Below, in pieces: positions 1 through 7,341 of a stretch of 38,816 nucleotides of DNA (its first letter is position 1; the number at the start of each line of letters is the position of its first letter). The notes below the pieces were generated by a model that saw nothing but the letters and a program-made list of their open reading frames with translations, was not told the origin of the DNA and did not search any database. The position numbers were made by a program, and so were the translations under genes. The stretch is taken from NCBI GenBank assembly GCA_029933565.1, contig JAOZNY010000001.1, forward strand, positions 4,356-43,171. The letters run 5' to 3'. The DNA is from Bacteroidales bacterium (GTDB lineage: Bacteria > Bacteroidota > Bacteroidia > Bacteroidales > F082).

Positions 1-522
1 GCAACATTTGGAACAGGGTGCTTTTGGTGTACCGAAGCAATATTTGACAGACTGGAAGGGGTTACAGAAGTTCTGCCGGGTTATTCTGGTGGTGAAGAAA
101 GTAATCCAAATTATAAATTGATTTGTAGTGGAACAACAAAATATGCCGAGATTGTTCAGATTAAGTTTAACCCTGAAGTTATTACTTTCGATGAATTGCT
201 TGAAATATTTTGGAGCATCCACAATCCAACAACTTTAAACAGACAAGGTGCAGATGTAGGGCCTCAGTACCGTTCAGTAATATTTTATCATAATCAAATA
301 CAAAAGGAAAAGGCTGAACTTTACAAGCAGAAATTAATGGATGCCAAAGTCTGGGAAAACCCTGTGGTGACTGAGATAAGTCCCTTTGTTTCATTTTATA
401 AGGCAGAAAAAGAGCATCTGGATTTTTATAAAAATAATCCGGCAAATGGCTATTGTAGTTTCGTGATTACTCCAAAAGTTGAGAAGTTTGAAAAAGTATT
501 TTCTGATAAACTTAAGAAATAA
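1..522 (+). CDS. msrA: Peptide methionine (S)-S-oxide reductase MsrA, 5'-truncated by window edge
   Basis: Repairs oxidised proteins by reducing the S-epimer of methionine sulfoxide, acting in the cytoplasm with thioredoxin. The open frame enters at base 1 and reads ATFGTGCFWC, the MsrA active-site motif; the first Cys of GCFWC is the catalytic residue. Further family blocks follow: PGYSGG, CSGTTKYAE, FWSIHNPTTLNRQGADVGPQYRS and a C-terminal GYCSFVITPK with a candidate resolving Cys. The usual GTTGHAE is GTTKYAE here, a mild departure. Only a few N-terminal residues should be missing, because the ATFGxGCFWC block normally lies within the first residues of short MsrA proteins. An internal TTG at 118 is not the start: the catalytic motif lies upstream of it in the same frame. 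The methyltransferase gene begins 11 nt after the stop, so the two are probably co-transcribed. Confidence 0.95.
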   Translation, partial: ATFGTGCFWCTEAIFDRLEGVTEVLPGYSGGEESNPNYKLICSGTTKYAEIVQIKFNPEVITFDELLEIFWSIHNPTTLNRQGADVGPQYRSVIFYHNQIQKEKAELYKQKLMDAKVWENPVVTEISPFVSFYKAEKEHLDFYKNNPANGYCSFVITPKVEKFEKVFSDKLKK

Positions 523-533
523 ACTTAGAGAAT

Positions 534-1145
534 ATGGCAAGTATTTACAATAAACTCTTTGCAAAATTCTACGATCTATTCATGAATGGGTTTGAGAAAG
601 GTCTTGTCAAAAATCGTCAAGAACTGGTTTCTGGCCTTAAGGGAAGGGTACTTGAAGTAGGCTCAGGAACCGGAGTGAATTTTGAGTTTTATAATGAAGA
701 TGCTCAGGTAGTTGCCATCGAACCTTCGACCCCAATGATTAGGGTTAGCAAAGCAAAACAATGCCATTGCCAAAGCATCGACTTCCTAAATATTAGCATA
801 ACAGATGAAGTATTGTTTGAGCACATTGAGGAACAATCCTTCGATTTTATTATTAGTACCCTTGTGCTTTGTACAGTGAATAATCCTAAGCAGGCAATTT
901 TAAACTACAAAAAACTACTAAAACCAAATGGTAAGTTGGTGGTTTTGGAGCATATTCATTCTTCCAAAAAAACACACAAAAGACTACAAAATTTTGCAAA
1001 CCCCTTTTGGAATGTCTTTAGTGAAGGTTGTAACTTAAACAGAAACACCGATAAACTACTTTTAGAAGGAGGGTTTAAACCGCTGGAACACAAATATTTT
1101 GTTAGGTCATTGAAGTGGGTTCAGGGTGTTTATGAAAAAGATTAA
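534..1145 (+). CDS. Class I SAM-dependent methyltransferase (UbiE/METTL7-like)
   Basis: A 203-aa soluble methyltransferase. SAM-binding motif I is VLEVGSGTGVNFEFY (about residues 39-53), followed by an acidic residue at the end of strand beta-2 in VVAIEPSTPM. The post-motif region STLVLCTVNNPKQAI and the block LKPNGKLVVLEHIHS are typical of the Methyltransf_11 group. The C-terminal part, with an N/P/FW-rich stretch and GCNLNRNT, resembles the METTL7 (thiol methyltransferase) branch; that is recognition from memory, not a search. The substrate cannot be read from the sequence. There is no signal peptide or membrane segment. It starts 11 nt after msrA, which suggests one transcript and possibly a role in thiol or redox chemistry (inference). 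Confidence 0.85.
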   Translation: MASIYNKLFAKFYDLFMNGFEKGLVKNRQELVSGLKGRVLEVGSGTGVNFEFYNEDAQVVAIEPSTPMIRVSKAKQCHCQSIDFLNISITDEVLFEHIEEQSFDFIISTLVLCTVNNPKQAILNYKKLLKPNGKLVVLEHIHSSKKTHKRLQNFANPFWNVFSEGCNLNRNTDKLLLEGGFKPLEHKYFVRSLKWVQGVYEKD

Positions 1146-1169
1146 TACCATTTTACAGTTGTTTTGTTA

Positions 1170-1207
1170 GCCACTAATACACTAATAATTATTCGCGCAT
1201 TAGCGGC
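1170..1207. repeat. Imperfect inverted repeat, probable dispersed intergenic repeat
   Basis: GCCACTAAT and ATTAGCGGC pair at 8 of 9 positions around a 20-nt loop containing CACTAATAATTATTCGCG. The wording resembles the 'cacgaattcgtgc' intergenic repeats common in Bacteroidetes genomes. It could also act as a transcript end for the methyltransferase, but no T-tract follows. Confidence 0.4.
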
Positions 1208-1238
1208 TCTCTTTAATTATTGATTTGTGTCATTTTCC

Positions 1239-1246
1239 TACTTTTG
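1239..1246 (+). promoter_or_regulatory. TAnnTTTG -7 promoter motif for the permease gene
   Basis: TACTTTTG matches the Bacteroidetes sigma-ABfr -7 consensus TAnnTTTG. No clear -33 TTTG at the normal spacing was found. If it is real, translation must start downstream of about 1253, which argues against the TTG at 1220. Confidence 0.5.
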
Positions 1247-1270
1247 CAAATCATAAAATCTGTCGAAACA

Positions 1271-2578
1271 TTGTTTCCCATTAAACTAAATTTACTAACC
1301 AAAGAGAAGAAAACATTTCGTTTGCATTTAATTTATATGCTTATTGAAGGTATTGTGCTTGGTGTTTTAGCTCTTAACGAGTTTGTTTTTATAAAGAGTA
1401 TAAACGGTTCAAATTACCAGTTGGGTCTGCTTTTCCAGTTTTCAATGATTGTATTTCTTTTCCTGATTTTAATAAATGAGTTTTTAAAAAGGGTAAAGAA
1501 TCGTGCATCATTGCTAAGGTGGGTTGCCATAGGCAGCAGGTTGCCATTGCTTTTAATATGGTTTTTCCCCCATGAGGCATCTGCTTATAATAATCAGGTT
1601 TACCATTTGTTTTTTCTTGGCTTATTTTTAATATACTTTGCAGGAAATGTGGTTATTTATCCAAACATTAACTATTTGCTCAAGCAAAATTATCAGCACT
1701 CAAACTTTGGAAAACTATACAGTTACGCAACATCCTCCAATAAAATAATTATGCTGGTAATTACCTTCGCTTATGGCTATTTATTGGATGCTGACAACTT
1801 TGCATTTACTTATATCTTACCCATAATAGGTGTTCTGGCTATTTTAAGCGTATTTGTTCTTTCATTTATTCCATACCCCAAAAATGATAAAGTATTAGAG
1901 AGAAAAGGAATACTGGAATCTGTTACCACTTCTCTAAAAGAGATGAAGAATATTTTATCGAAAAATATTCCTTATAGGCATTTTGAGTTGGGATTTATGT
2001 TGTATGGCTTTTCATTTATGATTTCGGTTACTGTAATAACAATATATTTTTACGATAGTCTTAACCTAAATTATAGCAGTGTTGCTTTTTATCGAAATGC
2101 ATACAACATACTTGCAATAGTGCTTTTGCCATATTTTGGTAAACTTCTTGGGAATATTGATCCAAGGAAATTTGCTGCAATGGCTTATGCCTCAATTGCC
2201 TTGTACATATTCTTTGTTTTGGTGACAACATATCTGCCGTATAACTTTAAATTATATGATATAACTATCTATTATACACTAATATTGTATATTATTTTTC
2301 ATGGCATTTTTGCCGCTACTATGGTGTTGTTATGGAATATTGGATCGGCATATTTTTGCAAACCCAACGAAGCAGGAACTTACCAATCGTTACATCTTTC
2401 ACTTACTGGTTTAAGAGCTATTGCCGCTCCCTTACTTGGTGTTTTATTTTATGAGATACTTGGTTTTACCATTACTTTTTCAATTGCAATAGTATCCCTA
2501 TTTTTTGCCATGTGGCTAATGAGGTGGTCGTATTTAAAGGATGCTGTTATGAATGGAAATAAGGAAATAGGGGAATAA
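1271..2578 (+). CDS. MFS-like multi-pass permease
   Basis: An integral membrane protein of about 435 aa with roughly 12 hydrophobic segments, a long loop near the middle (SFIPYPKNDKVLERKG...) and many aromatic residues. The halves look like an MFS fold. No substrate-specific motif was recognised. The start is uncertain. The frame is open from a TTG at 1220, but a TAnnTTTG promoter motif lies at 1239-1246, so the TTG at 1271 (MFPIKLN) or the ATG at 1337 (MLIEGIVLG) is more likely. TTG 1271 is used here because the basic segment KEKKTFRLHLIY before the first membrane helix is typical of the cytoplasmic N-terminus. The gene is followed by hairpin repeats and a terminator shared with htpG. Confidence 0.7.
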   Translation: MFPIKLNLLTKEKKTFRLHLIYMLIEGIVLGVLALNEFVFIKSINGSNYQLGLLFQFSMIVFLFLILINEFLKRVKNRASLLRWVAIGSRLPLLLIWFFPHEASAYNNQVYHLFFLGLFLIYFAGNVVIYPNINYLLKQNYQHSNFGKLYSYATSSNKIIMLVITFAYGYLLDADNFAFTYILPIIGVLAILSVFVLSFIPYPKNDKVLERKGILESVTTSLKEMKNILSKNIPYRHFELGFMLYGFSFMISVTVITIYFYDSLNLNYSSVAFYRNAYNILAIVLLPYFGKLLGNIDPRKFAAMAYASIALYIFFVLVTTYLPYNFKLYDITIYYTLILYIIFHGIFAATMVLLWNIGSAYFCKPNEAGTYQSLHLSLTGLRAIAAPLLGVLFYEILGFTITFSIAIVSLFFAMWLMRWSYLKDAVMNGNKEIGE

Positions 2579-2583
2579 GTGTA

Positions 2584-2614
2584 CCGATGAGTTACTCCGG
2601 GTTTTAACCCGGGG
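2584..2614. repeat. Hairpin repeat, type A copy 1
   Basis: CCGATGAGTTACTC leads into a 9-bp stem (CTCCGGGTT / AACCCGGGG, one G-U pair) with a TT loop at 2604-2605. A second copy follows 66 nt later with compensating stem changes. Confidence 0.75.
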
Positions 2615-2649
2615 AATGGGGGAAATTGATAAATATGCTGATAAGAATT

Positions 2650-2680
2650 CCGATGAGTTACTCTGGGTTTTAACCCAGAG
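2650..2680. repeat. Hairpin repeat, type A copy 2
   Basis: This copy has the same CCGATGAGTTACTC lead followed by CTCTGGGTT / AACCCAGAG, a perfect 9-bp stem with a TT loop (2670-2671). Relative to copy 1 a C-G pair is now T-A, so the stem is preserved while the sequence changes. Confidence 0.75.
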
Positions 2681-2703
2681 AATAAAAGTCAAAAAATAAC
2701 CAC

Positions 2704-2789
2704 TAAATAAATCAAAATCTAAAACTTTCTATCCACTAGCTGAAGATTGTATCTTCAGCCTTTAAATAAATCAAAGTCTGCGACTTTCT
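2704..2789. repeat. Direct repeat pair around a perfect hairpin (type B)
   Basis: Two 27-nt direct repeats at 2704-2730 and 2763-2789 differ at only a few positions and both end in ACTTTCT. Between them lies a perfect 9-bp hairpin, GCTGAAGAT / ATCTTCAGC (2739-2747 / 2751-2759). The second repeat contains its own AAAGTC-tgc-GACTTT hairpin. This layout recalls REP/BIME-type palindromic elements mobilised by Y1 (RAYT) transposases; that link is inference. Confidence 0.65.
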
Positions 2790-2798
2790 AAAAAAGCA

Positions 2799-2830
2799 AA
2801 AACCCTGTAACCTATTGATTACAGGGTTTT
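2799..2830. terminator. Bidirectional intrinsic terminator between permease and htpG
   Basis: A perfect 12-bp stem, AAAACCCTGTAA / TTACAGGGTTTT, has an 8-nt loop. T-rich DNA follows on both strands; the minus side ends TTTTGCTTTTTT. It sits between two convergent genes. Confidence 0.85.
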
Positions 2831-2854
2831 CTAATCTATTATCTTAAAGAATTA

Positions 2855-4771
2855 TTATTCAATAATATCTATACTTCTTTTAACAAAGTCAGTTAACTCT
2901 TTTCCTTTGAGAAGGTTTTTTGAAAGTCGCGCTAAATCGTAAACTTGTTTAATAATTTGATTTTGAGTATTTTCATCTTTCTCCTCTAAAACCTTTGTAA
3001 TAAGAGGGTTGTTAGTATTTACAATCATTTCATAGGTTTCAGGCATTGCACCTAATCCCATCATTCCACTACCACCTCCAATGGCTTCCATATCTTTCAT
3101 CCTACGCATAAATTCATTTTGCATAATTACCACCGGAAGGTCGGTTTCGCTCATACTCTCAAAAACAACATTAAAGGTCTGCTTATTGATATTACGCTCA
3201 AATACAGTTTTCACTTCCTCTTTTTGTTTGTCATCAAGTTTTGAAGGGGCTTCTTCGTCTTTGTTTATTAGTTTATCTATGGTATTTGAGTCAACTCTGG
3301 CAAAGCTTGAGTTCTCAAATTTCTGTTCAAGGTTATTAATGAAATGACTGTCCAGAGCACCATCCATTACTAAAACATCATAGCCACGCTCTTTTGCTGT
3401 TTCAACGTAAGAATATTGTTCATCCTGATTTGTAGTATAAAGAAAAACTGTCTTTTTGTCTTTATCCTGCTGTGTTTTTTCGATATGCTTTTTATACTCA
3501 TCAAAAGTAAAATACTTACCATCAGTGTTTTTTAGTAATGCAAACTTCTCAGCCTTATCGTAGAATTTTGGTTCAGAAATCATTCCATATTCAATGAAAA
3601 TCTTAATGTCATCCCATTTCTTCTCAAAACCTTCGCGGTCTTTTTTAAATAGGTCTGCCAATTTATCAGCTACTTTTTTATTTATGTAACTCGAAATCTT
3701 TTTTACATTTCCATCACTTTGCAAATATGAACGGCTTACATTTAATGGAATGTCAGGTGAGTCGATTACACCATGCAGCAGAGTTAAAAAGTCAGGTACA
3801 ATACCTTCTACAGAGTCAGTTACAAATACCTGATTGCTATAAAGTTGAATTTTATTTCTTTGTAATTCGTAGTCTTTTTTCACCTTAGGGAAATAAAGAA
3901 TTCCTGTTAAGTTGAAGGGATAATCAACATTAAGGTGGATATGGAATAAAGGCTCATCGAAACTGTAAGGATAAAGTTTACGATAAAACTCTTTATAGTC
4001 CTCTTCCTTAGCATCTGACGGTTTAGACTTCCAAAGTGGATTAGTGTCATTAATAATTTTTGGAACCTCAACCTCCTTGGTTTCCTGGTTTCCGTCTTTA
4101 TCCTTTTTACCTTCAATTGGTTCCTGAATTTTCTCAGTACCAAACTGAATTGGAACGGGCAAGAATTTACAGTATTTATTTAGAAGCTCATTAATCTTAG
4201 CGTCTTCAAGAAACTCCTTATTCTCATCGTCGATGTGAAGAATAATCTCAGTTCCTCTGTCTTCTTTTTCTATTTCCTCGATAGTGTATTCCGGACTACC
4301 ATCACATTCCCAGTGCATTGCCTTTGTTGAACCACCTTTTTTATAGGTCTTTGTTTTTATTTCAACATTTTCAGAAACCATAAAAGAAGAATAGAAACCT
4401 AAACCAAAATGACCGATAATTGCATTACTCTCAGCTTCTGATTTATTCTTGAATTTCTTAACAAACTCTTCGGCAGAAGAAAATGCAATTTGGTTGATAT
4501 ATTTTTCTACCTCTTCAGCAGTCATACCAATTCCACGGTCGCGAACAGTAAGAGTTTTATTCTTTTTGTCAACTTCAACATGAATGGTAAGGTCACCAAG
4601 TTCATCCTTTACTTTACCCATCGAACTTAGTGTCTTCAATTTCTGAGTTGCATCAACTGCGTTTGATACTATTTCCCTTAAAAAGATCTCATGATCTGAA
4701 TAAAGAAATTTCTTTATAATCGGAAAGATATTTTCCGTTTTTATGTCAATATTTCCTTTTTGCTTAGTCAT
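2855..4771 (-). CDS. htpG: Molecular chaperone HtpG (bacterial Hsp90)
   Basis: A cytoplasmic ATP-dependent chaperone of 638 aa, the usual HtpG length. The N-terminal GHKL ATPase shows EIVSNAVDATQKL (catalytic Glu and Mg-binding Asn), DRGIGMTAEE and the lid motif GHFGLGFYSSFMVS. The middle domain has the NVSRSYLQ segment with the arginine that contacts ATP, and the C-terminal dimerisation domain ends ...VKRSIDIIE. As in other bacterial forms there is no MEEVD tail. The reading frame starts at ATG with MTKQKGNIDIKTENIFP. No TAnnTTTG motif was found upstream, so it may use another sigma factor or heat-shock control (inference). It converges with the permease across a shared terminator. Confidence 0.97.
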   Translation of the reverse strand: MTKQKGNIDIKTENIFPIIKKFLYSDHEIFLREIVSNAVDATQKLKTLSSMGKVKDELGDLTIHVEVDKKNKTLTVRDRGIGMTAEEVEKYINQIAFSSAEEFVKKFKNKSEAESNAIIGHFGLGFYSSFMVSENVEIKTKTYKKGGSTKAMHWECDGSPEYTIEEIEKEDRGTEIILHIDDENKEFLEDAKINELLNKYCKFLPVPIQFGTEKIQEPIEGKKDKDGNQETKEVEVPKIINDTNPLWKSKPSDAKEEDYKEFYRKLYPYSFDEPLFHIHLNVDYPFNLTGILYFPKVKKDYELQRNKIQLYSNQVFVTDSVEGIVPDFLTLLHGVIDSPDIPLNVSRSYLQSDGNVKKISSYINKKVADKLADLFKKDREGFEKKWDDIKIFIEYGMISEPKFYDKAEKFALLKNTDGKYFTFDEYKKHIEKTQQDKDKKTVFLYTTNQDEQYSYVETAKERGYDVLVMDGALDSHFINNLEQKFENSSFARVDSNTIDKLINKDEEAPSKLDDKQKEEVKTVFERNINKQTFNVVFESMSETDLPVVIMQNEFMRRMKDMEAIGGGSGMMGLGAMPETYEMIVNTNNPLITKVLEEKDENTQNQIIKQVYDLARLSKNLLKGKELTDFVKRSIDIIE

Positions 4772-4998
4772 TGTTAATTATTTTAGTGTTTGGCTAGGAT
4801 TTATCAAAGCTTATGCCAATGGAGTAGGAGGTGACAAAATGTCTTTTTGATTTACGGTTTATGATTTTGAAATAGAGGAAATAGGGAAAATATGGGAATA
4901 AGGGTAGGGTAAAGCCCAAAAACCTTGCTGTCGGTCACAATGACAACATTTAACCAATCACCCAATTAACTGATAACAAATAAGCAAACCTTTATATT
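4772..4998. other. Intergenic, no gene seen
   Basis: AT-rich DNA between xerD and the htpG start. It holds short degenerate phrases such as GTCGGTCACAATGACA, similar to the AATGACG tail of the 35.3-kb repeat. No open frame, promoter motif or terminator could be supported. Confidence 0.4.
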
Positions 4999-5034
4999 CT
5001 CCCTTTTGGGCAGATGCCCAGAGGGCAGAGGGGT
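4999..5034 (-). repeat. Double-hairpin dispersed repeat, copy 1 (minus orientation)
   Basis: On the minus strand it reads ACCCCTCTGCCC-TCT-GGGC, then ATCTGCCC-AAAA-GGGAG: two small hairpins in tandem. A close copy is on the plus strand at 35217-35252. The repeat abuts the xerD stop codon. Confidence 0.7.
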
Positions 5035-5936
5035 CACCTATTCCTCGGATGAAACTCAAGTATTGATTTTCTTAAGTCATCAGTATTCAAGTGAGTATAA
5101 ATTTCGGTGGTAGTAATGGAGGCATGACCTAGAAGTTGCTGAACAACCCTAAGATTAGCACCTCCCTGAACCAGGTGGGTGGCAAACGAATGGCGAAAAG
5201 TATGCGGACTAATTTTCTTTGCTATTCCAAGTTTCTCTACCTGATTCTTTATGACAATAAAAACCATCTGCCGGCTTAATTTGCTACCTCGTCGGCTGAG
5301 AAACAAATAATCTTCAAAACCTTTCTTAATATTTATGTGTGGTCTGATATGTTCTAAATAAATAATAGTTTGTTTTTTCGATAATTCGCCCAATGGAACA
5401 AGCCTTTGCTTATTTCCCTTACCTGTAACAAGAATAATATTCTCATTAAAACTAATATCTGAGATCTTTAAATTTATCAATTCGCTAACCCTTAGTCCAC
5501 TACCATATAAAACTTCGAGCATAGCCCTGTTTCTCTGCCCTTCGGGTTTTGAAAGGTCAATATGCTCAATGATATTAGCAATTTCTTCAACGCTTAAAAT
5601 GTCGGGTAATTTCCTGCCAAGTTTTGGCGATTCAAGTAATTCAGAAGGATTTATGGTTATCTCTTTTTCAATTAGTAGATAATTAAAAAAAGCCTTAATT
5701 CCTGATATTATCCTTGCTTGTGAATAAGCACCAATTTCAAATCTATTGATATAATTAATGAAATCCTTCAAGTCGGCTAATTCAATTTTATTCAAAGCCA
5801 GACTTTCTTTTTCTTCTTTTAAAAAATCAAGAAGTAATTCAAGATCATGGAGGTACGCATACACAGTATTAACCGACATATTTCTTTCCAGTTGGAGATA
5901 TGTTTTAAAACCGTTTTTAAATGTTTTGTAATTCAC
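5034..5936 (-). CDS. xerD: Tyrosine recombinase, XerD-type
   Basis: A site-specific recombinase that together with a XerC partner resolves chromosome dimers at dif. At 300 aa it has the XerC/D length, and there is no sign of a phage integrase arm-binding domain. The N-terminal SAM-like core-binding domain covers about residues 1-100. All catalytic residues are visible: R149 in YGSGLRVSEL, K173 in TGKGNKQR, H245 and R248 in HTFRHSFATHL, H271 in LLGHASITTTEIYTH and the nucleophile Y280. It has its own promoter motif facing away from the acyl-CoA dehydrogenase gene. The N-terminus MNYKTFKNGFKTYLQLERN fits known starts. XerC and XerD are hard to separate by eye; XerD is the better guess from length and the FHPRN-type tail. 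Confidence 0.9.
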   Translation of the reverse strand: MNYKTFKNGFKTYLQLERNMSVNTVYAYLHDLELLLDFLKEEKESLALNKIELADLKDFINYINRFEIGAYSQARIISGIKAFFNYLLIEKEITINPSELLESPKLGRKLPDILSVEEIANIIEHIDLSKPEGQRNRAMLEVLYGSGLRVSELINLKISDISFNENIILVTGKGNKQRLVPLGELSKKQTIIYLEHIRPHINIKKGFEDYLFLSRRGSKLSRQMVFIVIKNQVEKLGIAKKISPHTFRHSFATHLVQGGANLRVVQQLLGHASITTTEIYTHLNTDDLRKSILEFHPRNR

Positions 5937-5960
5937 AATTATCCTGTTTTACTCTCATTG

Positions 5961-5968
5961 CAAATATA
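5961..5968 (-). promoter_or_regulatory. TAnnTTTG -7 motif for xerD
   Basis: The minus strand reads TATATTTG, about 25 nt ahead of the xerD ATG. It matches the Bacteroidetes -7 consensus. Confidence 0.6.
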
Positions 5969-6004
5969 ATTGAATTATTATCTTTTACATTCAATATTAA
6001 AATG

Positions 6005-6012
6005 TACTTTTG
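6005..6012 (+). promoter_or_regulatory. TAnnTTTG -7 motif for the acyl-CoA dehydrogenase
   Basis: TACTTTTG matches the -7 consensus; a T-rich TCTTTTAC lies about 18 nt upstream in the -33 position. It implies a leader of about 85-90 nt before the ATG at 6106. Confidence 0.6.
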
Positions 6013-6016
6013 CTTA

Positions 6017-6055
6017 CTGCAATTGAATTGCAGGGTTTTTAACCCAAAATTGGGT
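6017..6055 (+). promoter_or_regulatory. Two inverted repeats in the acyl-CoA dehydrogenase leader
   Basis: CTGCAATTGAATTGCAG (6017-6033) is a perfect 17-nt palindrome with a single central base. It is followed by ACCCAA-AA-TTGGGT (6042-6055). Both lie just after the -7 motif, where a repressor site or a leader RNA structure would act. The regulator is unknown. Confidence 0.45.
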
Positions 6056-6105
6056 AAAAACAATATTTGAAAATAATAAATATTCAATAATAAATTTCAT
6101 AAAAC

Positions 6106-7248
6106 ATGGTAGATTTTTCATTAGAGCCGCATCAAATTGAGATTCGGGAAAAGGTAAGAGATTTTGCAAATAGGGTAATGAAACCCAATGCACGAAAATA
6201 TGATGGATTAGCAGAATTCCCCTGGGATGTTGTTAAGCAAGCCTATAAAGAAGGTTTAATGAATGGCCCAATGTTGAAGGAATTTGGTGGCAGTGGTCAT
6301 AGTATTTTCGAAAGTGCTCTTGCGTCGGAGGAATTAGGTGCTGGCTGTGTTGGAATAGGTATTTGTATGGATGCTAATACTTTGGCATTAACACCATTAT
6401 ATATTGGTGCTTCAGAAGAGCAGAAGAAGAGATTTTTCGGACAAATTGTAGAGGAACAAAGTGTTGCAGCTTATGCTCTTACTGAGCCTAACGCAGGATC
6501 TGATGTTGCTGGAATTAAAAGTCAGGCAATTTTGCATGGTGATAAATATATTCTTAACGGACACAAAAGGTTTATTACAAATGGTTCTGTTTCTAGTTTT
6601 ATAACAGTATTTGCAATTACCGATCCAGATAGAGGAGCACGTAGTCTTACTGCATTTGTAGTACCTACTGATTCTCCAGGAGTAGAACAAGTTGCTGATA
6701 TGAACAAGATGGGGCAAAAAGCATCGGTTCAAACTGAGTTTAAGTTTCACGATGTGGAAATACCAGTTGAAAACCGAATTGGTGGAGAAGGTCATGGTTT
6801 CCTATTTGCAATGAAAACATTTGAACGTACCCGCACCGGTGTTGCTGCTCTTGCAATTGGTAATGCTCGCGAAGCTTACGAGACCGCACTAAATTGGGGT
6901 AAAAACCGTATTCAGTTTGGCAAACCAGTAACTGTAAATCAGGGAGTAAGTTTTATGCTTGCTGATATGGCTACGGAAATTGAGGCTGCTCGTCTTTTAA
7001 CTTGGAATGCTGCATGGGCATATGACACTAAGCAGAAAAGTGCTAATCTGCTTTCAGCAATGTCTAAACTATATGCTTCGGATGTGGGAATGAAAGTTAC
7101 TACTGATGCAGTACAGGTTATGGCTGGTGATGGCTATTCAGAAGATTTCCTTGTTGAAAAGATGATGCGCGATGCTAAACTTTGCCAGATTTATGAAGGA
7201 ACTAATCAGGTGCAACGTGTTGTAATTGGAAAAGGAATCCTGAAATAA
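6106..7248 (+). CDS. Acyl-CoA dehydrogenase, short-chain/butyryl-CoA type
   Basis: A FAD enzyme of 380 aa that introduces the alpha-beta double bond in acyl-CoA and passes electrons to electron-transfer flavoprotein. The signature ALTEPNAGSDVAG sits at about residues 125-137; the FAD/substrate-binding middle domain includes GHKRFITNGSVS. The C-terminal helical domain carries the catalytic base E364 in QIYEGTNQVQR, followed by VVIGKGIL. Length and Glu position match the SCAD/BCAD group rather than isovaleryl or long-chain forms, but the substrate is not certain. It is transcribed alone: own promoter motif, structured leader, strong terminator. No etfAB or other beta-oxidation genes are adjacent. 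A second, longer paralogue lies at 20121-21908. Confidence 0.93.
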   Translation: MVDFSLEPHQIEIREKVRDFANRVMKPNARKYDGLAEFPWDVVKQAYKEGLMNGPMLKEFGGSGHSIFESALASEELGAGCVGIGICMDANTLALTPLYIGASEEQKKRFFGQIVEEQSVAAYALTEPNAGSDVAGIKSQAILHGDKYILNGHKRFITNGSVSSFITVFAITDPDRGARSLTAFVVPTDSPGVEQVADMNKMGQKASVQTEFKFHDVEIPVENRIGGEGHGFLFAMKTFERTRTGVAALAIGNAREAYETALNWGKNRIQFGKPVTVNQGVSFMLADMATEIEAARLLTWNAAWAYDTKQKSANLLSAMSKLYASDVGMKVTTDAVQVMAGDGYSEDFLVEKMMRDAKLCQIYEGTNQVQRVVIGKGILK

Positions 7249-7270
7249 AAAAGGTAGTTAATAAGAACTT

Positions 7271-7303
7271 AAGCCGGTGGATAGTTTCCATCGGCTTTTT
7301 TTT
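7271..7303 (+). terminator. Intrinsic terminator after acyl-CoA dehydrogenase
   Basis: AGCCGGTGGA / TCCATCGGCT forms a 10-bp stem with one G-U pair and a 4-nt loop, followed directly by eight T residues. Confidence 0.9.
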
Positions 7304-7341
7304 GTAGTTTCGTAGCAATCAATCAAAACACATTTTATAGA

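Noticed and set aside
5034-5936. Phage or integrative-element integrase
   Set aside because: Length and domain layout fit housekeeping Xer proteins, and no att repeats or phage genes are nearby.
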